Below, piece after piece: positions 29,801 through 40,209 of a DNA stretch of 64,000 bases. Every line of letters begins with the position of its first letter. The stretch's first letter is position 1. Location of the stretch: the NCBI RefSeq assembly GCF_000381365.1, contig NZ_KB905469.1, positions 169,673-233,672 of the forward strand. The letters run 5' to 3'. Position numbers and translations under genes: made by a program. This stretch comes from Bacteroides salyersiae WAL 10018 = DSM 18765 = JCM 12988. Lineage in GTDB: Bacteria > Bacteroidota > Bacteroidia > Bacteroidales > Bacteroidaceae. Under the pieces are notes generated by a model that was not told the origin of the DNA, did no database searches, and was given only the letters and a program-made list of their open reading frames with translations.

Positions 29801-30999
29801 AATTGCATATCCGCATATCAAATACGGGCAAAGGGATTGAAAAGGAAAATCTTACAAAAATATTCGACCGTTATAAGATACTGGACAATTTTGAGATACA
29901 GAATAAAAACGGAATATCGCCACGCAATGGCCTGGGACTGGCTATCTGCCATAGCATGGTAACTCTGCTGAACGGACAAATCCGGGTAACAAGCACCCCT
30001 AATCAGCTTACGACTTTTGAAGTAATCCTGCCCGCCCTCTCCATAACAGCCACCGATACAGAACGGCCTATGTCAATGGAAATGGAAACAGTGATACAAG
30101 AAGGCAACGAAACGATGGAATTAGAAAGTCCGACACCGACGTACGACACTTCCCGGCAAACCATCATCGTCATTGACGACGATCCTTCTATGTTATGGTT
30201 CGTAAGTGACATTTTTGCGAACAAATACAACGTGTTCTCTTTTAACGATACAGAAAAAGCAATGGAACAATTAAAGCTGAGACCAGTCGATTTAATCATT
30301 TCGGATATTATGATGCCGGGTACGGATGGAATATCTTTTGCCAAACAAATAAAATCGGATAAGCTACTCACCCATACTCCCTTGATCCTCTTATCCGCCC
30401 TCAACAGCATTGATGACCAGATGAAAGGGATTGATTCCGGCGCTGAAGCATACGTCACCAAACCATTCAATACCGATTATCTGATAAAACTTGCAGAACG
30501 CCTTATCCAACGGGAAAAAGATTTAAAAGAATATTACAACTCTGTATTCTGCACATTCAAATTAGACGACGGACAGTTCCTGCATAAAGAAGATAAGGTA
30601 TTCTTCGAGAAGATGATGAAAATTATCGATCAGAATATTACTAACCCGGAATTGTCTGTAGAGCTGCTGAGTAGTTCTTTAGGGTACAGCACACGCCATT
30701 TCTACCGGAAGCTCAAAGAAATAACAGAGCAAACTCCTGCTGATATCATCAAAGAATACCGGCTGGCAATAGCTGAACAGTTATTACTTTCTACCAACTT
30801 GACTGTCGAGGAGATCATGGACAAATCAGGATTTATGAACCGGGGAACTTTCTACAAGATATTCTCGCAAAAACATAACATGCCGCCACGGCAGTACAGG
30901 GAACGACAAAAAAAAGATTTTAAGAAAGCGTGTTCTCCACAATGTTCCTCTTCACATAGGGAAGGAGAAGCACCTCAAACTGTGAGTGAAGAAAATTGA
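26878..30999 (+). CDS. Hybrid two-component system regulator (HTCS 2)
   Basis: The start at 26878 gives a clean signal peptide and lies downstream of a consensus promoter; the product is 1373 residues. The layout matches HTCS 1: periplasmic propeller repeats (LWLGSCDGLN, LWIGTKGNG, LWIGTESGIN), a Y_Y_Y domain (about 690-765), a membrane helix (about 770-795), HisKA with His838 in NVTHEFCTP, HATPase (GLGLAI), a receiver with Asp1143 in SDIMMPGTDG, and an AraC-type DNA-binding domain (about 1240-1340). It is divergent from the GH97 operon and is its most likely activator. The two regulators flank the enzyme genes and are paralogues, so each may respond to a different product. Confidence 0.95.
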   Translation: MRVSGPYYLLLSILFLLCCSIGKADSYNVRQFSSQNGLSNSAILSICQDNNGLLWLGSCDGLNIFDGTTPRLYKPTDTRVNFSGNIIGNIIEAEENVLWIQTNYGLDRFDIRQQTVQSFTEFKDTNKMAKSRDNDIYLMKDDGYIYCFRQGDKQFHRLDTEKFIFDNILQIVVDESDVLWIFTSDGNNKSYQLKKEGENVTLSIKDYFQHPEKLIGVSFESNLLYFIDSSHAFYEYDLNSKKKYYITDVETEIQKRGEISSVIKKQNDYYIGFKSSGLIRLKYQPDQKIKYITQSTDIACGIFCLVKDKFQDIIWVGTDGQGVYMYFTDAFSIQNTLLNTPAYQINNPVRALFLDNEQTLWIGTKGNGILRMLKYTPEKGKPTATERLLTNNSALTDNSVYCFTPSRWKRLWIGTESGINYYSYQERKLKQFPVTAGGKAVKYVHSICEQNDSTLWISTVGEGIVKVSLNTSSGIPTIKDAERTVLDGGKRASNYFFISFQENDSILWFGNRGYGAYRINTETGRMKPYLFNEAVKSQTVNDIFAILKNETGYWFGTSFGLTRMYDGNYHIYNETDGFPNNTIHGILEDRQQYLWLSTNQGLVRFNTRMNTIQAYHQQNDLRVTEFSDGAYFKDERSGTLFFGGTNGFISIHENDFKETEYMPALQFNRLFIFGKEYNINEFLHEDKQKHKVLELDHSQNFFGLSFIVIDYLNGSNYTYYYTIEGLSDNWIENGTSTTTMFSNLAPGQYTLWVKYRSNITGKESAPQPLTIRITPPWYMTSLAYWCYSILFIGFIAWCIHLSIKRYRRKRDAMIERINRRQRNELYESKLRFFTNVTHEFCTPLTLIYGPCQRILTYPSTDNYIRKYASIIQQNAQKLNALILELIEFRRLETGNKTLEIQKLPVSAQTQNTADSFNELAESRKINYQLKIEKEVYWNSDAGCFSKIINNLLSNAFKYTPENGMISIEQYVENEQLHIRISNTGKGIEKENLTKIFDRYKILDNFEIQNKNGISPRNGLGLAICHSMVTLLNGQIRVTSTPNQLTTFEVILPALSITATDTERPMSMEMETVIQEGNETMELESPTPTYDTSRQTIIVIDDDPSMLWFVSDIFANKYNVFSFNDTEKAMEQLKLRPVDLIISDIMMPGTDGISFAKQIKSDKLLTHTPLILLSALNSIDDQMKGIDSGAEAYVTKPFNTDYLIKLAERLIQREKDLKEYYNSVFCTFKLDDGQFLHKEDKVFFEKMMKIIDQNITNPELSVELLSSSLGYSTRHFYRKLKEITEQTPADIIKEYRLAIAEQLLLSTNLTVEEIMDKSGFMNRGTFYKIFSQKHNMPPRQYRERQKKDFKKACSPQCSSSHREGEAPQTVSEEN

Positions 31000-31010
31000 G
31001 AAATAAAAAA

Positions 31011-31046
31011 GGGCGATAAAGCATGCTATGTACAGCTTTATCGCCC
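31011..31046. terminator. Terminator between HTCS 2 and carB (convergent)
   Basis: A 12-base-pair perfect stem GGGCGATAAAGC with a 12-base loop. An A-run precedes it and a T-rich stretch follows, so it can act in both directions. Confidence 0.85.
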
Positions 31047-31069
31047 GGTTTTATTGGTTATAATCCACC

Positions 31070-34297
<3,228 letters not shown>

Positions 34298-34339
34298 TTC
34301 TCTTGTTGTTATTATGTTGTTTTCTTATAATTACCGCAC

Positions 34340-34378
34340 AAAAAAAATGCGTTACCCTGATGAAAGGATTAACGCATT
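34340..34378 (-). terminator. Intrinsic terminator in the carB leader (putative attenuator)
   Basis: On the minus strand, a 9-base-pair stem (AATGCGTTA with TAACGCATT), extended by about four more pairs across a bulge, is followed by eight T. It sits 43 bases before the carB start and downstream of a promoter, so transcription must read through it to reach carB. Confidence 0.8.
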
Positions 34379-34487
34379 ACCAAAGAACTAAATATCGTTT
34401 TTGGAGAAAAGAGAAGAAGTATACAGATTCCGGATGGAAGACATCCGAACGGAGATGATACTTGCTTCTGATTTCCTGCTGACTCAT
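34377..34487 (-). CDS. Putative 36-codon leader peptide upstream of carB
   Basis: The ORF begins about 15 bases after the expected transcription start and ends with TAA at 34379-34377, which overlaps the first bases of the terminator stem. The predicted peptide starts MSQQEIR and ends KRYLVLW. Codons 22-28 lie in a pyrimidine-rich tract (U-rich in RNA). A ribosome that reaches the stop would cover the 5' arm of the terminator. This matches the logic of the enteric pyrBI leader, in which slow RNA polymerase at U-rich DNA under low UTP lets the ribosome catch up and block termination. Translation is not proven; there is no clear ribosome binding site. Confidence 0.5.
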   Translation of the reverse strand: MSQQEIRSKYHLRSDVFHPESVYFFSFLQKRYLVLW

Positions 34488-34507
34488 TGCTATTTTTAAA
34501 ATTTGTG

Positions 34508-34538
34508 CAAAGTAACGACTTATTTCGATAAATACAAA
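34508..34538 (-). promoter_or_regulatory. Promoter of the carB leader
   Basis: Minus-strand TTTG (34538-34535), a 19-base spacer and TTACTTTG (34515-34508, one mismatch to TAnnTTTG). It predicts a leader of about 200 bases. Confidence 0.7.
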
Positions 34539-34653
34539 AGATTCGGGAAAGAATATTTTAAGTAAAAACATATGATCGGGCAGAAAAGATTGAAAACTCC
34601 ATCCGGCAGAGATGTGGTGCGGGCAGAGAACAAAAGCACGCAGAATACTTTGC

Positions 34654-34677
34654 ACGCTACGCTTTTCTTTGTAGCGT
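34654..34677. repeat. Short hairpin-forming inverted repeat beside the 22-base repeats
   Basis: ACGCTAC and GTAGCGT flank a 10-base loop. The right arm runs into the first 22-base repeat unit. Confidence 0.4.
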
Positions 34678-34763
34678 CTCACAGTCATGAGACGGTCATC
34701 TCTCAATTGTGTAACGATCGTCTCTCAATCATGAGATGCACGTCTCACAACCGTGAAACGCTT
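34676..34763. repeat. Four tandem 22-base imperfect palindromes upstream of trpS
   Basis: Units start at 34676, 34698, 34720 and 34742. Unit 1 holds the perfect inverted repeat GTCTCA-n6-TGAGAC, and the others are degenerate forms of it. The exact 22-base period (about two helical turns) places all copies on the same DNA face. The array lies between the divergent carB and trpS promoters. Function unknown. Confidence 0.7.
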
Positions 34764-34844
34764 ATCCTACTTAGACATCTTCAACATAATAAGATCAGAA
34801 CACGAATATAATAAGATCAGAGCGAGCTTTCCGGTCTATACACA

Positions 34845-34876
34845 TTTCGGACATTCGTTTTTTATTCGTACCTTTG
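34845..34876 (+). promoter_or_regulatory. Promoter of trpS
   Basis: TACCTTTG at 34869-34876 is an exact -7 match, with a TTTC -33-like element at 34845-34848 and a 20-base spacer. It lies inside a longer open frame that begins at 34753 and so argues for the start at 34903. Confidence 0.7.
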
Positions 34877-34902
34877 CAGTTAATATATTAAATGATAAAG
34901 AA

Positions 34903-35994
34903 ATGGGAAAGATTATATTAACAGGAGATCGCCCGACAGGCAGACTCCACATCGGCCACTATGTAGGTTCTCTTAAAAGAAGAGTAGACTTGCAAAATGC
35001 CGGACAATATGAAAAAATGTTTGTATTCATTGCCGATGCACAGGCTCTGACCGACAATATCGACAATCCGGAAAAGGTACGCCAAAACGTAATCGAGGTA
35101 GCCCTCGATTATCTGGCCTGCGGTCTCGACCCGACGAAAGCAACCATTTTCATTCAATCACAAATCCCCGAATTATGTGAACTGAGTTTTTACTTCATGG
35201 ATCTGGTTACCGTGTCACGTTTGCAACGCAACCCGACCGTAAAGACAGAAATTCAGATGCGTAATTTCGAAACAAGCATTCCGGTCGGTTTCTTTACCTA
35301 TCCCATCAGTCAAGCCGCCGATATCACCGCATTCCGTGCAACAACTGTTCCGGTAGGCGAAGATCAGGAACCGATGATCGAACAGGCGCGGGAAATTGTA
35401 CGCCGTTTCAATCACATTTACGGTGACACACTGGTAGAACCGGAAATTTTATTGCCGGACAATGCGGCTTGCCTTCGCCTTCCGGGTACCGACGGCAAGG
35501 CCAAAATGAGTAAATCATTAGGCAACTGCATCTATCTTTCGGAAGAAGCAGACGAAATACAGAAAAAAGTGATGAGCATGTTTACCGATCCCGACCACTT
35601 GCGTGTACAAGATCCGGGCAAGATCGAAGGTAATACCGTGTTTACTTATCTGGATGCATTCTGCCGCCCGGAACACTTTGAACGCTATCTGCCGGATTAT
35701 CCGGATTTGAACGAACTGAAAGCGCACTATCAGCGCGGGGGATTGGGAGATGTGAAAGTGAAACGCTTCCTGAATGCCATCATGCAAGAGACACTGGAAC
35801 CGATCCGCAATCGGCGAAAAGAGTTCGAAAAGGACATCCCGGCCATCTACGATATGCTGAAACAAGGATGTGATGTGGCAAGAGCCGCCGCCGCCGATAC
35901 ATTATCGGATGTTCGCAAAGCGATGAAGATTAACTATTTCGATGATGCAGACCTAATAGCCGAACAGGTAAAGAAATTTGCAGCAGAGAAATAA
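34903..35994 (+). CDS. trpS: Tryptophanyl-tRNA synthetase
   Basis: With the start at 34903 the protein has 363 residues and begins at once with the class I catalytic fold (ILTGDRPTGRLHIGH, HIGH at 16-19). The second signature KMSKS is at 201-205. The GEDQ-type motif that helps recognise tryptophan is also present. The frame could extend 50 codons upstream, but a consensus promoter lies in that part. The enzyme charges tRNA-Trp with tryptophan. It is a single-gene unit closed by a strong terminator. The trpS and carB control regions share about 600 bases. Confidence 0.95.
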   Translation: MGKIILTGDRPTGRLHIGHYVGSLKRRVDLQNAGQYEKMFVFIADAQALTDNIDNPEKVRQNVIEVALDYLACGLDPTKATIFIQSQIPELCELSFYFMDLVTVSRLQRNPTVKTEIQMRNFETSIPVGFFTYPISQAADITAFRATTVPVGEDQEPMIEQAREIVRRFNHIYGDTLVEPEILLPDNAACLRLPGTDGKAKMSKSLGNCIYLSEEADEIQKKVMSMFTDPDHLRVQDPGKIEGNTVFTYLDAFCRPEHFERYLPDYPDLNELKAHYQRGGLGDVKVKRFLNAIMQETLEPIRNRRKEFEKDIPAIYDMLKQGCDVARAAAADTLSDVRKAMKINYFDDADLIAEQVKKFAAEK

Positions 35995-36017
35995 ACAGAA
36001 TAAACGGAGACGCAAAC

Positions 36018-36061
36018 AAAAAAGGAGAATGAGTTCAAGAAACGAACACATTCTCCTTTTT
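36018..36061. terminator. Terminator between trpS and the OmpA-family gene (convergent)
   Basis: A 13-base-pair stem (AAAAAGGAGAATG with its complement) with an A-run before and a T-run after. It probably works for both genes. Confidence 0.85.
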
Positions 36062-36091
36062 CTGTTACTGTAAGGTTCTTTCAGAACCCCA

Positions 36092-37276
36092 TTAATTGTT
36101 GGACTTCACCAATACGACACGGTTCAAGATCGGCTGGCCGAATTTATCAACACCGCCATTGCCATCTACACTTAAACGGTCTGCTGCAATTCCGTACTGT
36201 TTGATCAGTACATTTACCACTGCCTGCGCACGTTTCATACTCAACTCTTTGTTAAAGTCAGGAGTACCTGTTGCAGAATCGGCATATCCGTTCACGACAT
36301 ACTTCGTATCCGGGAATTTCTTCATCTGTTCAGCCAGATAAGACAGGTTCATTGCCTCACGCGGAGAAATCTCAGCAGAACCGATCTGGAAGAATACGGT
36401 ACGGGGAGCGATGTTGGCATCTACAACGACCTGTTGCTCAATCACCTCAGTAGTGGGCTGGCTTTCTGCTTCCTGTAACTGTTGCTGCAAATCAAGATTA
36501 GCAGCAGCCATTGCATTCATCTGCTCGCGCATATTTCTCAATTCCATTTCAGAGATAATCTGCGGGAACGGACGTTGGAATCCACGGTTCGGAAAGTGGT
36601 AAGTCAAGCCGACAGAAGCACCGAGAATGCCATCGTAATCATGCTTGCCTCCATGTTGGCCGTCAAACTTTCCTTCCAATCCGGTAGCACTCAACTCCAG
36701 ATTGATATCGACAGCATTGGAAATACGGAAACGGTTAATTAAACCGGCATTCATTGTAAATGCATGTATGCGAGGTTTGGTGTAAGAATGAGTAAAACCG
36801 GCTCCCAAATAAGGAATAATTTCGTAAACGCGATGCGAATTGTAACCGCCAAAAAGAGCGTTCAAATTAAACATGATATCACCATGCAGATTCATATAGT
36901 CAAATTTCTGCTTGTAATATCCGTCGCCCATTTCATTCCCGGTTACATACGGAGCTGTTTTGTCATATGAGAACCCTTTGGCTTGCAGACCGCTATACTG
37001 TAAACGCAATCCCAATCCGGGAGTAAACCATTTACCTACAGCGACATTCAAGACAGGACTGATACGATCTTTAAATTCTCCTGCATTATCGCCATTTCCG
37101 TAAAGCACCTGCGCACCCCCACCGATTGAGAAGAACCAGTTGCTCCAGAACGGATTAGTCAATACTTGATATTTATCCTGCACCTCTATTACTTCTGTTT
37201 CGGTAACAGTAACTTGTTGAGCCGAAGATGCGGCTGCTACGCCGGCAAAAGCCAGCAACATTAGAATCTTTTTCAT
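36092..37276 (-). CDS. OmpA-family outer-membrane protein
   Basis: 394 residues. A signal peptide ends after AASSAQ (about residue 20). The N-terminal part (about 40-230) is rich in alternating aromatic and Gly residues and looks like an eight-stranded OmpA-type barrel. A short coiled-coil segment (about 240-270) leads to a C-terminal OmpA-like peptidoglycan-binding domain (about 285-394) with the NGYADSATG and KRAQAVVNVL signatures. It probably links the outer membrane to the peptidoglycan. Single gene, with a long unexplained upstream region. Confidence 0.9.
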   Translation of the reverse strand: MKKILMLLAFAGVAAASSAQQVTVTETEVIEVQDKYQVLTNPFWSNWFFSIGGGAQVLYGNGDNAGEFKDRISPVLNVAVGKWFTPGLGLRLQYSGLQAKGFSYDKTAPYVTGNEMGDGYYKQKFDYMNLHGDIMFNLNALFGGYNSHRVYEIIPYLGAGFTHSYTKPRIHAFTMNAGLINRFRISNAVDINLELSATGLEGKFDGQHGGKHDYDGILGASVGLTYHFPNRGFQRPFPQIISEMELRNMREQMNAMAAANLDLQQQLQEAESQPTTEVIEQQVVVDANIAPRTVFFQIGSAEISPREAMNLSYLAEQMKKFPDTKYVVNGYADSATGTPDFNKELSMKRAQAVVNVLIKQYGIAADRLSVDGNGGVDKFGQPILNRVVLVKSNN

Positions 37277-37888
37277 ATACCTAAATAGTTAAAGTGGTTA
37301 TTGTTTTTTCCTATTGAACTGTTTAAATAACACCAATGGAACTAAAAGGTTTTGAAAAAATGAGTTTTTATGTTTCGTCTTCAATAAATACTCATGCAAA
37401 CCACCATCAGTCGGAAGGTGAAGCCCATGATCCAAGATAGTAGCCAAATTGACAAGTACAGACAAAATATCTTTAGAAGACCGGCAGCACAGAATAATTT
37501 TACAGGAAACACTACAGACGATATAAACAGATATATATCAAATAGATAAGATAAAGAAAACAGAAAAACAGGAATGTGTATTCTCCGACAAAAGATATTA
37601 ATATTAATGCCATGTTAAAATGCATTCTTTGCACACAAGAATACGTATTCTTACACTTAGGAAATTAATTCTTTGCAAAGCAGAAAGTAATACTTGGAAA
37701 AGAAGATTAACAATGTTAAAGGAAAATGCCTGATAGATCAGAATCACTCATGCAACAACTTTGAACTGCACCCCTAAAGTTTTACGTTCAACTTTTGGCA
37801 TACGGTTTAAGTTCTTGTTTAAATTTTGCTCATATTATTTTGAGAGGAAAATTCAAACCGGCTAAGTTGTTACATGAGGATTTCATGG
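37277..37888. other. Long intergenic region upstream of the OmpA-family gene
   Basis: About 610 bases with no supportable gene. It must contain the promoter of the OmpA-family gene, though I found no convincing TAnnTTTG box near the start. Notable items are a perfect 16-base palindrome, AAGAATACGTATTCTT (37637-37652), and the repeat ATTCTTTGCA twice (near 37624 and 37669). The part near 37768-37820 looks like a possible mobile-element relic but cannot be assigned. Confidence 0.4.
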
Positions 37889-39763
37889 CTATTTAAAAAG
37901 TTTCTCTATCTCTTCTTCCCTGATAGTGGCGAGTACCACCTTACCATCCGGAGTATAATTGGGAGCTGCACAGGCAAAAAGACTATCAACAAGACTTATC
38001 ATTTCTTCATTTGTCAGTACTTGCCCATAAACAATAGCGGCCGCACGGGCCAATGTCAATGCTAAGATATTCTGAATTTCTTCTTTCACATCACTTCCCT
38101 TTTCCATGGCAGTATGCAACATATTACGCACCAATTCCAACGGATCGAGCCCCTCAATGCCGGAAGGGATACCATTGATCGCGTAGCTTCCTCCTCCTAA
38201 ATCGCTAAGATCAAAGCCCACTGCCGAAAGCTCATCCATAATACCTTGCAGCACAGCAGCTTCAGAAGCCGGTAGTTGCAATATCTCCGGAAAAAGAACT
38301 CCTTGTGACATTCCTTGTTTCTGTTTAATCTGAAGCATATACCGGTCGAACAATACCCGCACATGGGCACGATGCTGATCGATCAGCATCAACCCGGACT
38401 TTACGGAAGTAAGAATAAAACGCCCTTTAAACTGTAAATGGAGGTTTCCTTTTTCTACAATAGGTTCATTAGCATACAAAGTAGCCGAAGCAGCCGGCTG
38501 TATATCCTCTTCGACCGGAAAGAAATCATCCGGCCCGGTTTCCGTTTCCACTGTCGTACGATTCATCTTGCTGGCCTTTTCCAATCCGCCATAAAGATCT
38601 TCCCAATCTACTTTCTGACGGGAATAGCTCATACTTCCGCCACCGGAGGAAGAGGTTTTAAAAGGATTGAAATCCGAATTATATTGTACCCTCGGTGGCG
38701 CCGGGGGAAGATTTTGTTCAAAAGCCGGAATATCAGGCATGTCTTCCGTATCAAAATCAATGGAAGGAACTGCATTGAATTTCCCCAACGATTCTTTGAC
38801 AGCTGCAGAAACAATCTGCCAGATAGCCTGCTCGTTCTCAAATTTAATTTCCGTTTTAGTCGGATGAATATTCACATCGATATTGGCAGGATCCACTTCA
38901 AAATAAAGAAAATAAGAAACCTGCTCACCTACCGGGATCAATTGTTCATAAGCCTCCATCACCGCCTTATGGAAATAGGGATGCCGCATATAACGGCCAT
39001 TCACAAAGAAATACTGATGTGCCCCTTTCTTGCGCGCCGTTTCCGGCTTAGCAACATAACCGGAAAGTTTGATCATCGTTGTATTCACATCCACACTCAA
39101 TAGCTGCTGGTTAAGTTTCTTGCCGAAAACAGCAAGGATACGCTGCCGCAACGGGGCTACCGGAAGATTGAATAATTCGGAGTCATTGCTATAAAGGGAG
39201 AAAGCAACATCCGGATGCACAAGAGCAATACGCTCAAACTCCGTGAGTATATTGCTCAACTCCGTAGAATTGGCTTTCAGGAATTTACGGCGTGCCGGAA
39301 TATTGAAAAACAGATTCTTAATGGAAAAGTTACTGCCTTTAGGGCAAGAAACCGCCTCTTGACTTTCTACCTTAGAACCGGCGATAACCAGCTTTGTACC
39401 CAGTTCTTCATTCTCAAGACGGGTTTTAAGCTCCACCTGCGCAACGGCCGCAATAGAAGCAAGCGCCTCACCACGGAACCCCATTGTACGTAAAGCAAAC
39501 AAATCGGAAGCTTCACGTATCTTCGAAGTGGCATGGCGTTCAAAAGACAAGCGGGCATCCGTTTCAGACATCCCCTTTCCATCGTCAATAACCTGAATGC
39601 AAGTTTTACCGGCATCCGTTACCAATACATGTATATTGCCGGCCTCAGCATCGATCGCATTTTCCACTAACTCCTTAATGACAGATGCCGGACGTTGTAT
39701 TACCTCACCGGCCGCTATCTGATTGGCAACCGAATCGGGCAATAAATGGATGATATCACTCAT
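37889..39763 (-). CDS. mutL: DNA mismatch repair protein MutL
   Basis: 624 residues. The N-terminal GHKL ATPase is clear: ELVENAIDA, DDGKGM and GFRGEAL motifs. The transducer domain follows to about 330, then a variable linker and the C-terminal dimerisation domain. In that domain the usual endonuclease motif DQHA(X)2E(X)4E is degenerate: from Asp462 it reads DQHRAHVRVLFD, without the two Glu. The CPHGRP-type zinc motif near the end is also not recognisable. MutL couples MutS mismatch recognition to strand excision. It is the last gene of a minus-strand run that begins with the envelope genes. Confidence 0.96.
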   Translation of the reverse strand: MSDIIHLLPDSVANQIAAGEVIQRPASVIKELVENAIDAEAGNIHVLVTDAGKTCIQVIDDGKGMSETDARLSFERHATSKIREASDLFALRTMGFRGEALASIAAVAQVELKTRLENEELGTKLVIAGSKVESQEAVSCPKGSNFSIKNLFFNIPARRKFLKANSTELSNILTEFERIALVHPDVAFSLYSNDSELFNLPVAPLRQRILAVFGKKLNQQLLSVDVNTTMIKLSGYVAKPETARKKGAHQYFFVNGRYMRHPYFHKAVMEAYEQLIPVGEQVSYFLYFEVDPANIDVNIHPTKTEIKFENEQAIWQIVSAAVKESLGKFNAVPSIDFDTEDMPDIPAFEQNLPPAPPRVQYNSDFNPFKTSSSGGGSMSYSRQKVDWEDLYGGLEKASKMNRTTVETETGPDDFFPVEEDIQPAASATLYANEPIVEKGNLHLQFKGRFILTSVKSGLMLIDQHRAHVRVLFDRYMLQIKQKQGMSQGVLFPEILQLPASEAAVLQGIMDELSAVGFDLSDLGGGSYAINGIPSGIEGLDPLELVRNMLHTAMEKGSDVKEEIQNILALTLARAAAIVYGQVLTNEEMISLVDSLFACAAPNYTPDGKVVLATIREEEIEKLFK

Positions 39764-39893
39764 AATGTTTAGTAGTTAGAATTTAGTAGTCAGTAGCTGG
39801 TAGTTGGAATTTGGCAGTCAGTAGCCCCGACAAGAACAAGCAACTGGTATAAAATGCTTCAACCTGCCCCTTCCATAAATCATAATTCAGAAA
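39764..39893. repeat. Low-complexity direct repeats between mutL and its upstream neighbour
   Basis: Short units of the kind TAGTAGTTAGAATT and CAGTAGCTGGTAGT repeat imperfectly over about 60 bases (39770-39830). Confidence 0.45.
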
Positions 39894-40205
39894 TCACAAC
39901 TCTCCCCAGCTCCAGCTACCCGTTTGCAAATAATGCCACAGGAAAATCAGTAAAGCAATAATTACGAGAATTACCCCTAAGTGCACCGGTTTGCGTCCAC
40001 TCTCTTTACGACGTTTCAGGTGCGTAGTCCCTTCCACAAATTTCCCCCGAATGTCTTCCGGAGAAAATTCCTTCTCAGGCAACATGCCTAAATCACGTTT
40101 GGCCTGTTCTTCCATCTTATCGAGCTTTTCTTTCCGCTCGTTCACATAGATGTATTGATGATTGAAGCGACGCGGTTTTCTCATACCGCTATTAAACATT
40201 CCCAT
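39894..40205 (-). CDS. Small conserved membrane protein of unknown function
   Basis: 103 residues. The first 75 are charged and rich in Arg and Lys; a single hydrophobic helix (about 76-94) follows, with a short Trp-containing tail. There is no signal peptide, so it is probably anchored by its C-terminal helix. It starts four bases after the OstA-like gene and is likely cotranscribed with it. I do not recognise a functional family; a role linked to the envelope operon is only inferred from position. Confidence 0.75.
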   Translation of the reverse strand: MGMFNSGMRKPRRFNHQYIYVNERKEKLDKMEEQAKRDLGMLPEKEFSPEDIRGKFVEGTTHLKRRKESGRKPVHLGVILVIIALLIFLWHYLQTGSWSWGEL

Positions 40206-40209
40206 AGTG

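Noticed and set aside
34377..34706. A 109-codon minus-strand frame upstream of carB
   Set aside because: Only the last 36 codons lie downstream of the promoter at 34508-34538. The longer form would need transcription through the repeat array and has no family resemblance.
34676..34763. The 22-base repeats as a CRISPR array
   Set aside because: The units abut with no spacers, are imperfect and have no cas genes nearby.
38438..39103. A 221-codon plus-strand frame inside mutL
   Set aside because: Antisense to the conserved MutL sequence; no independent support.
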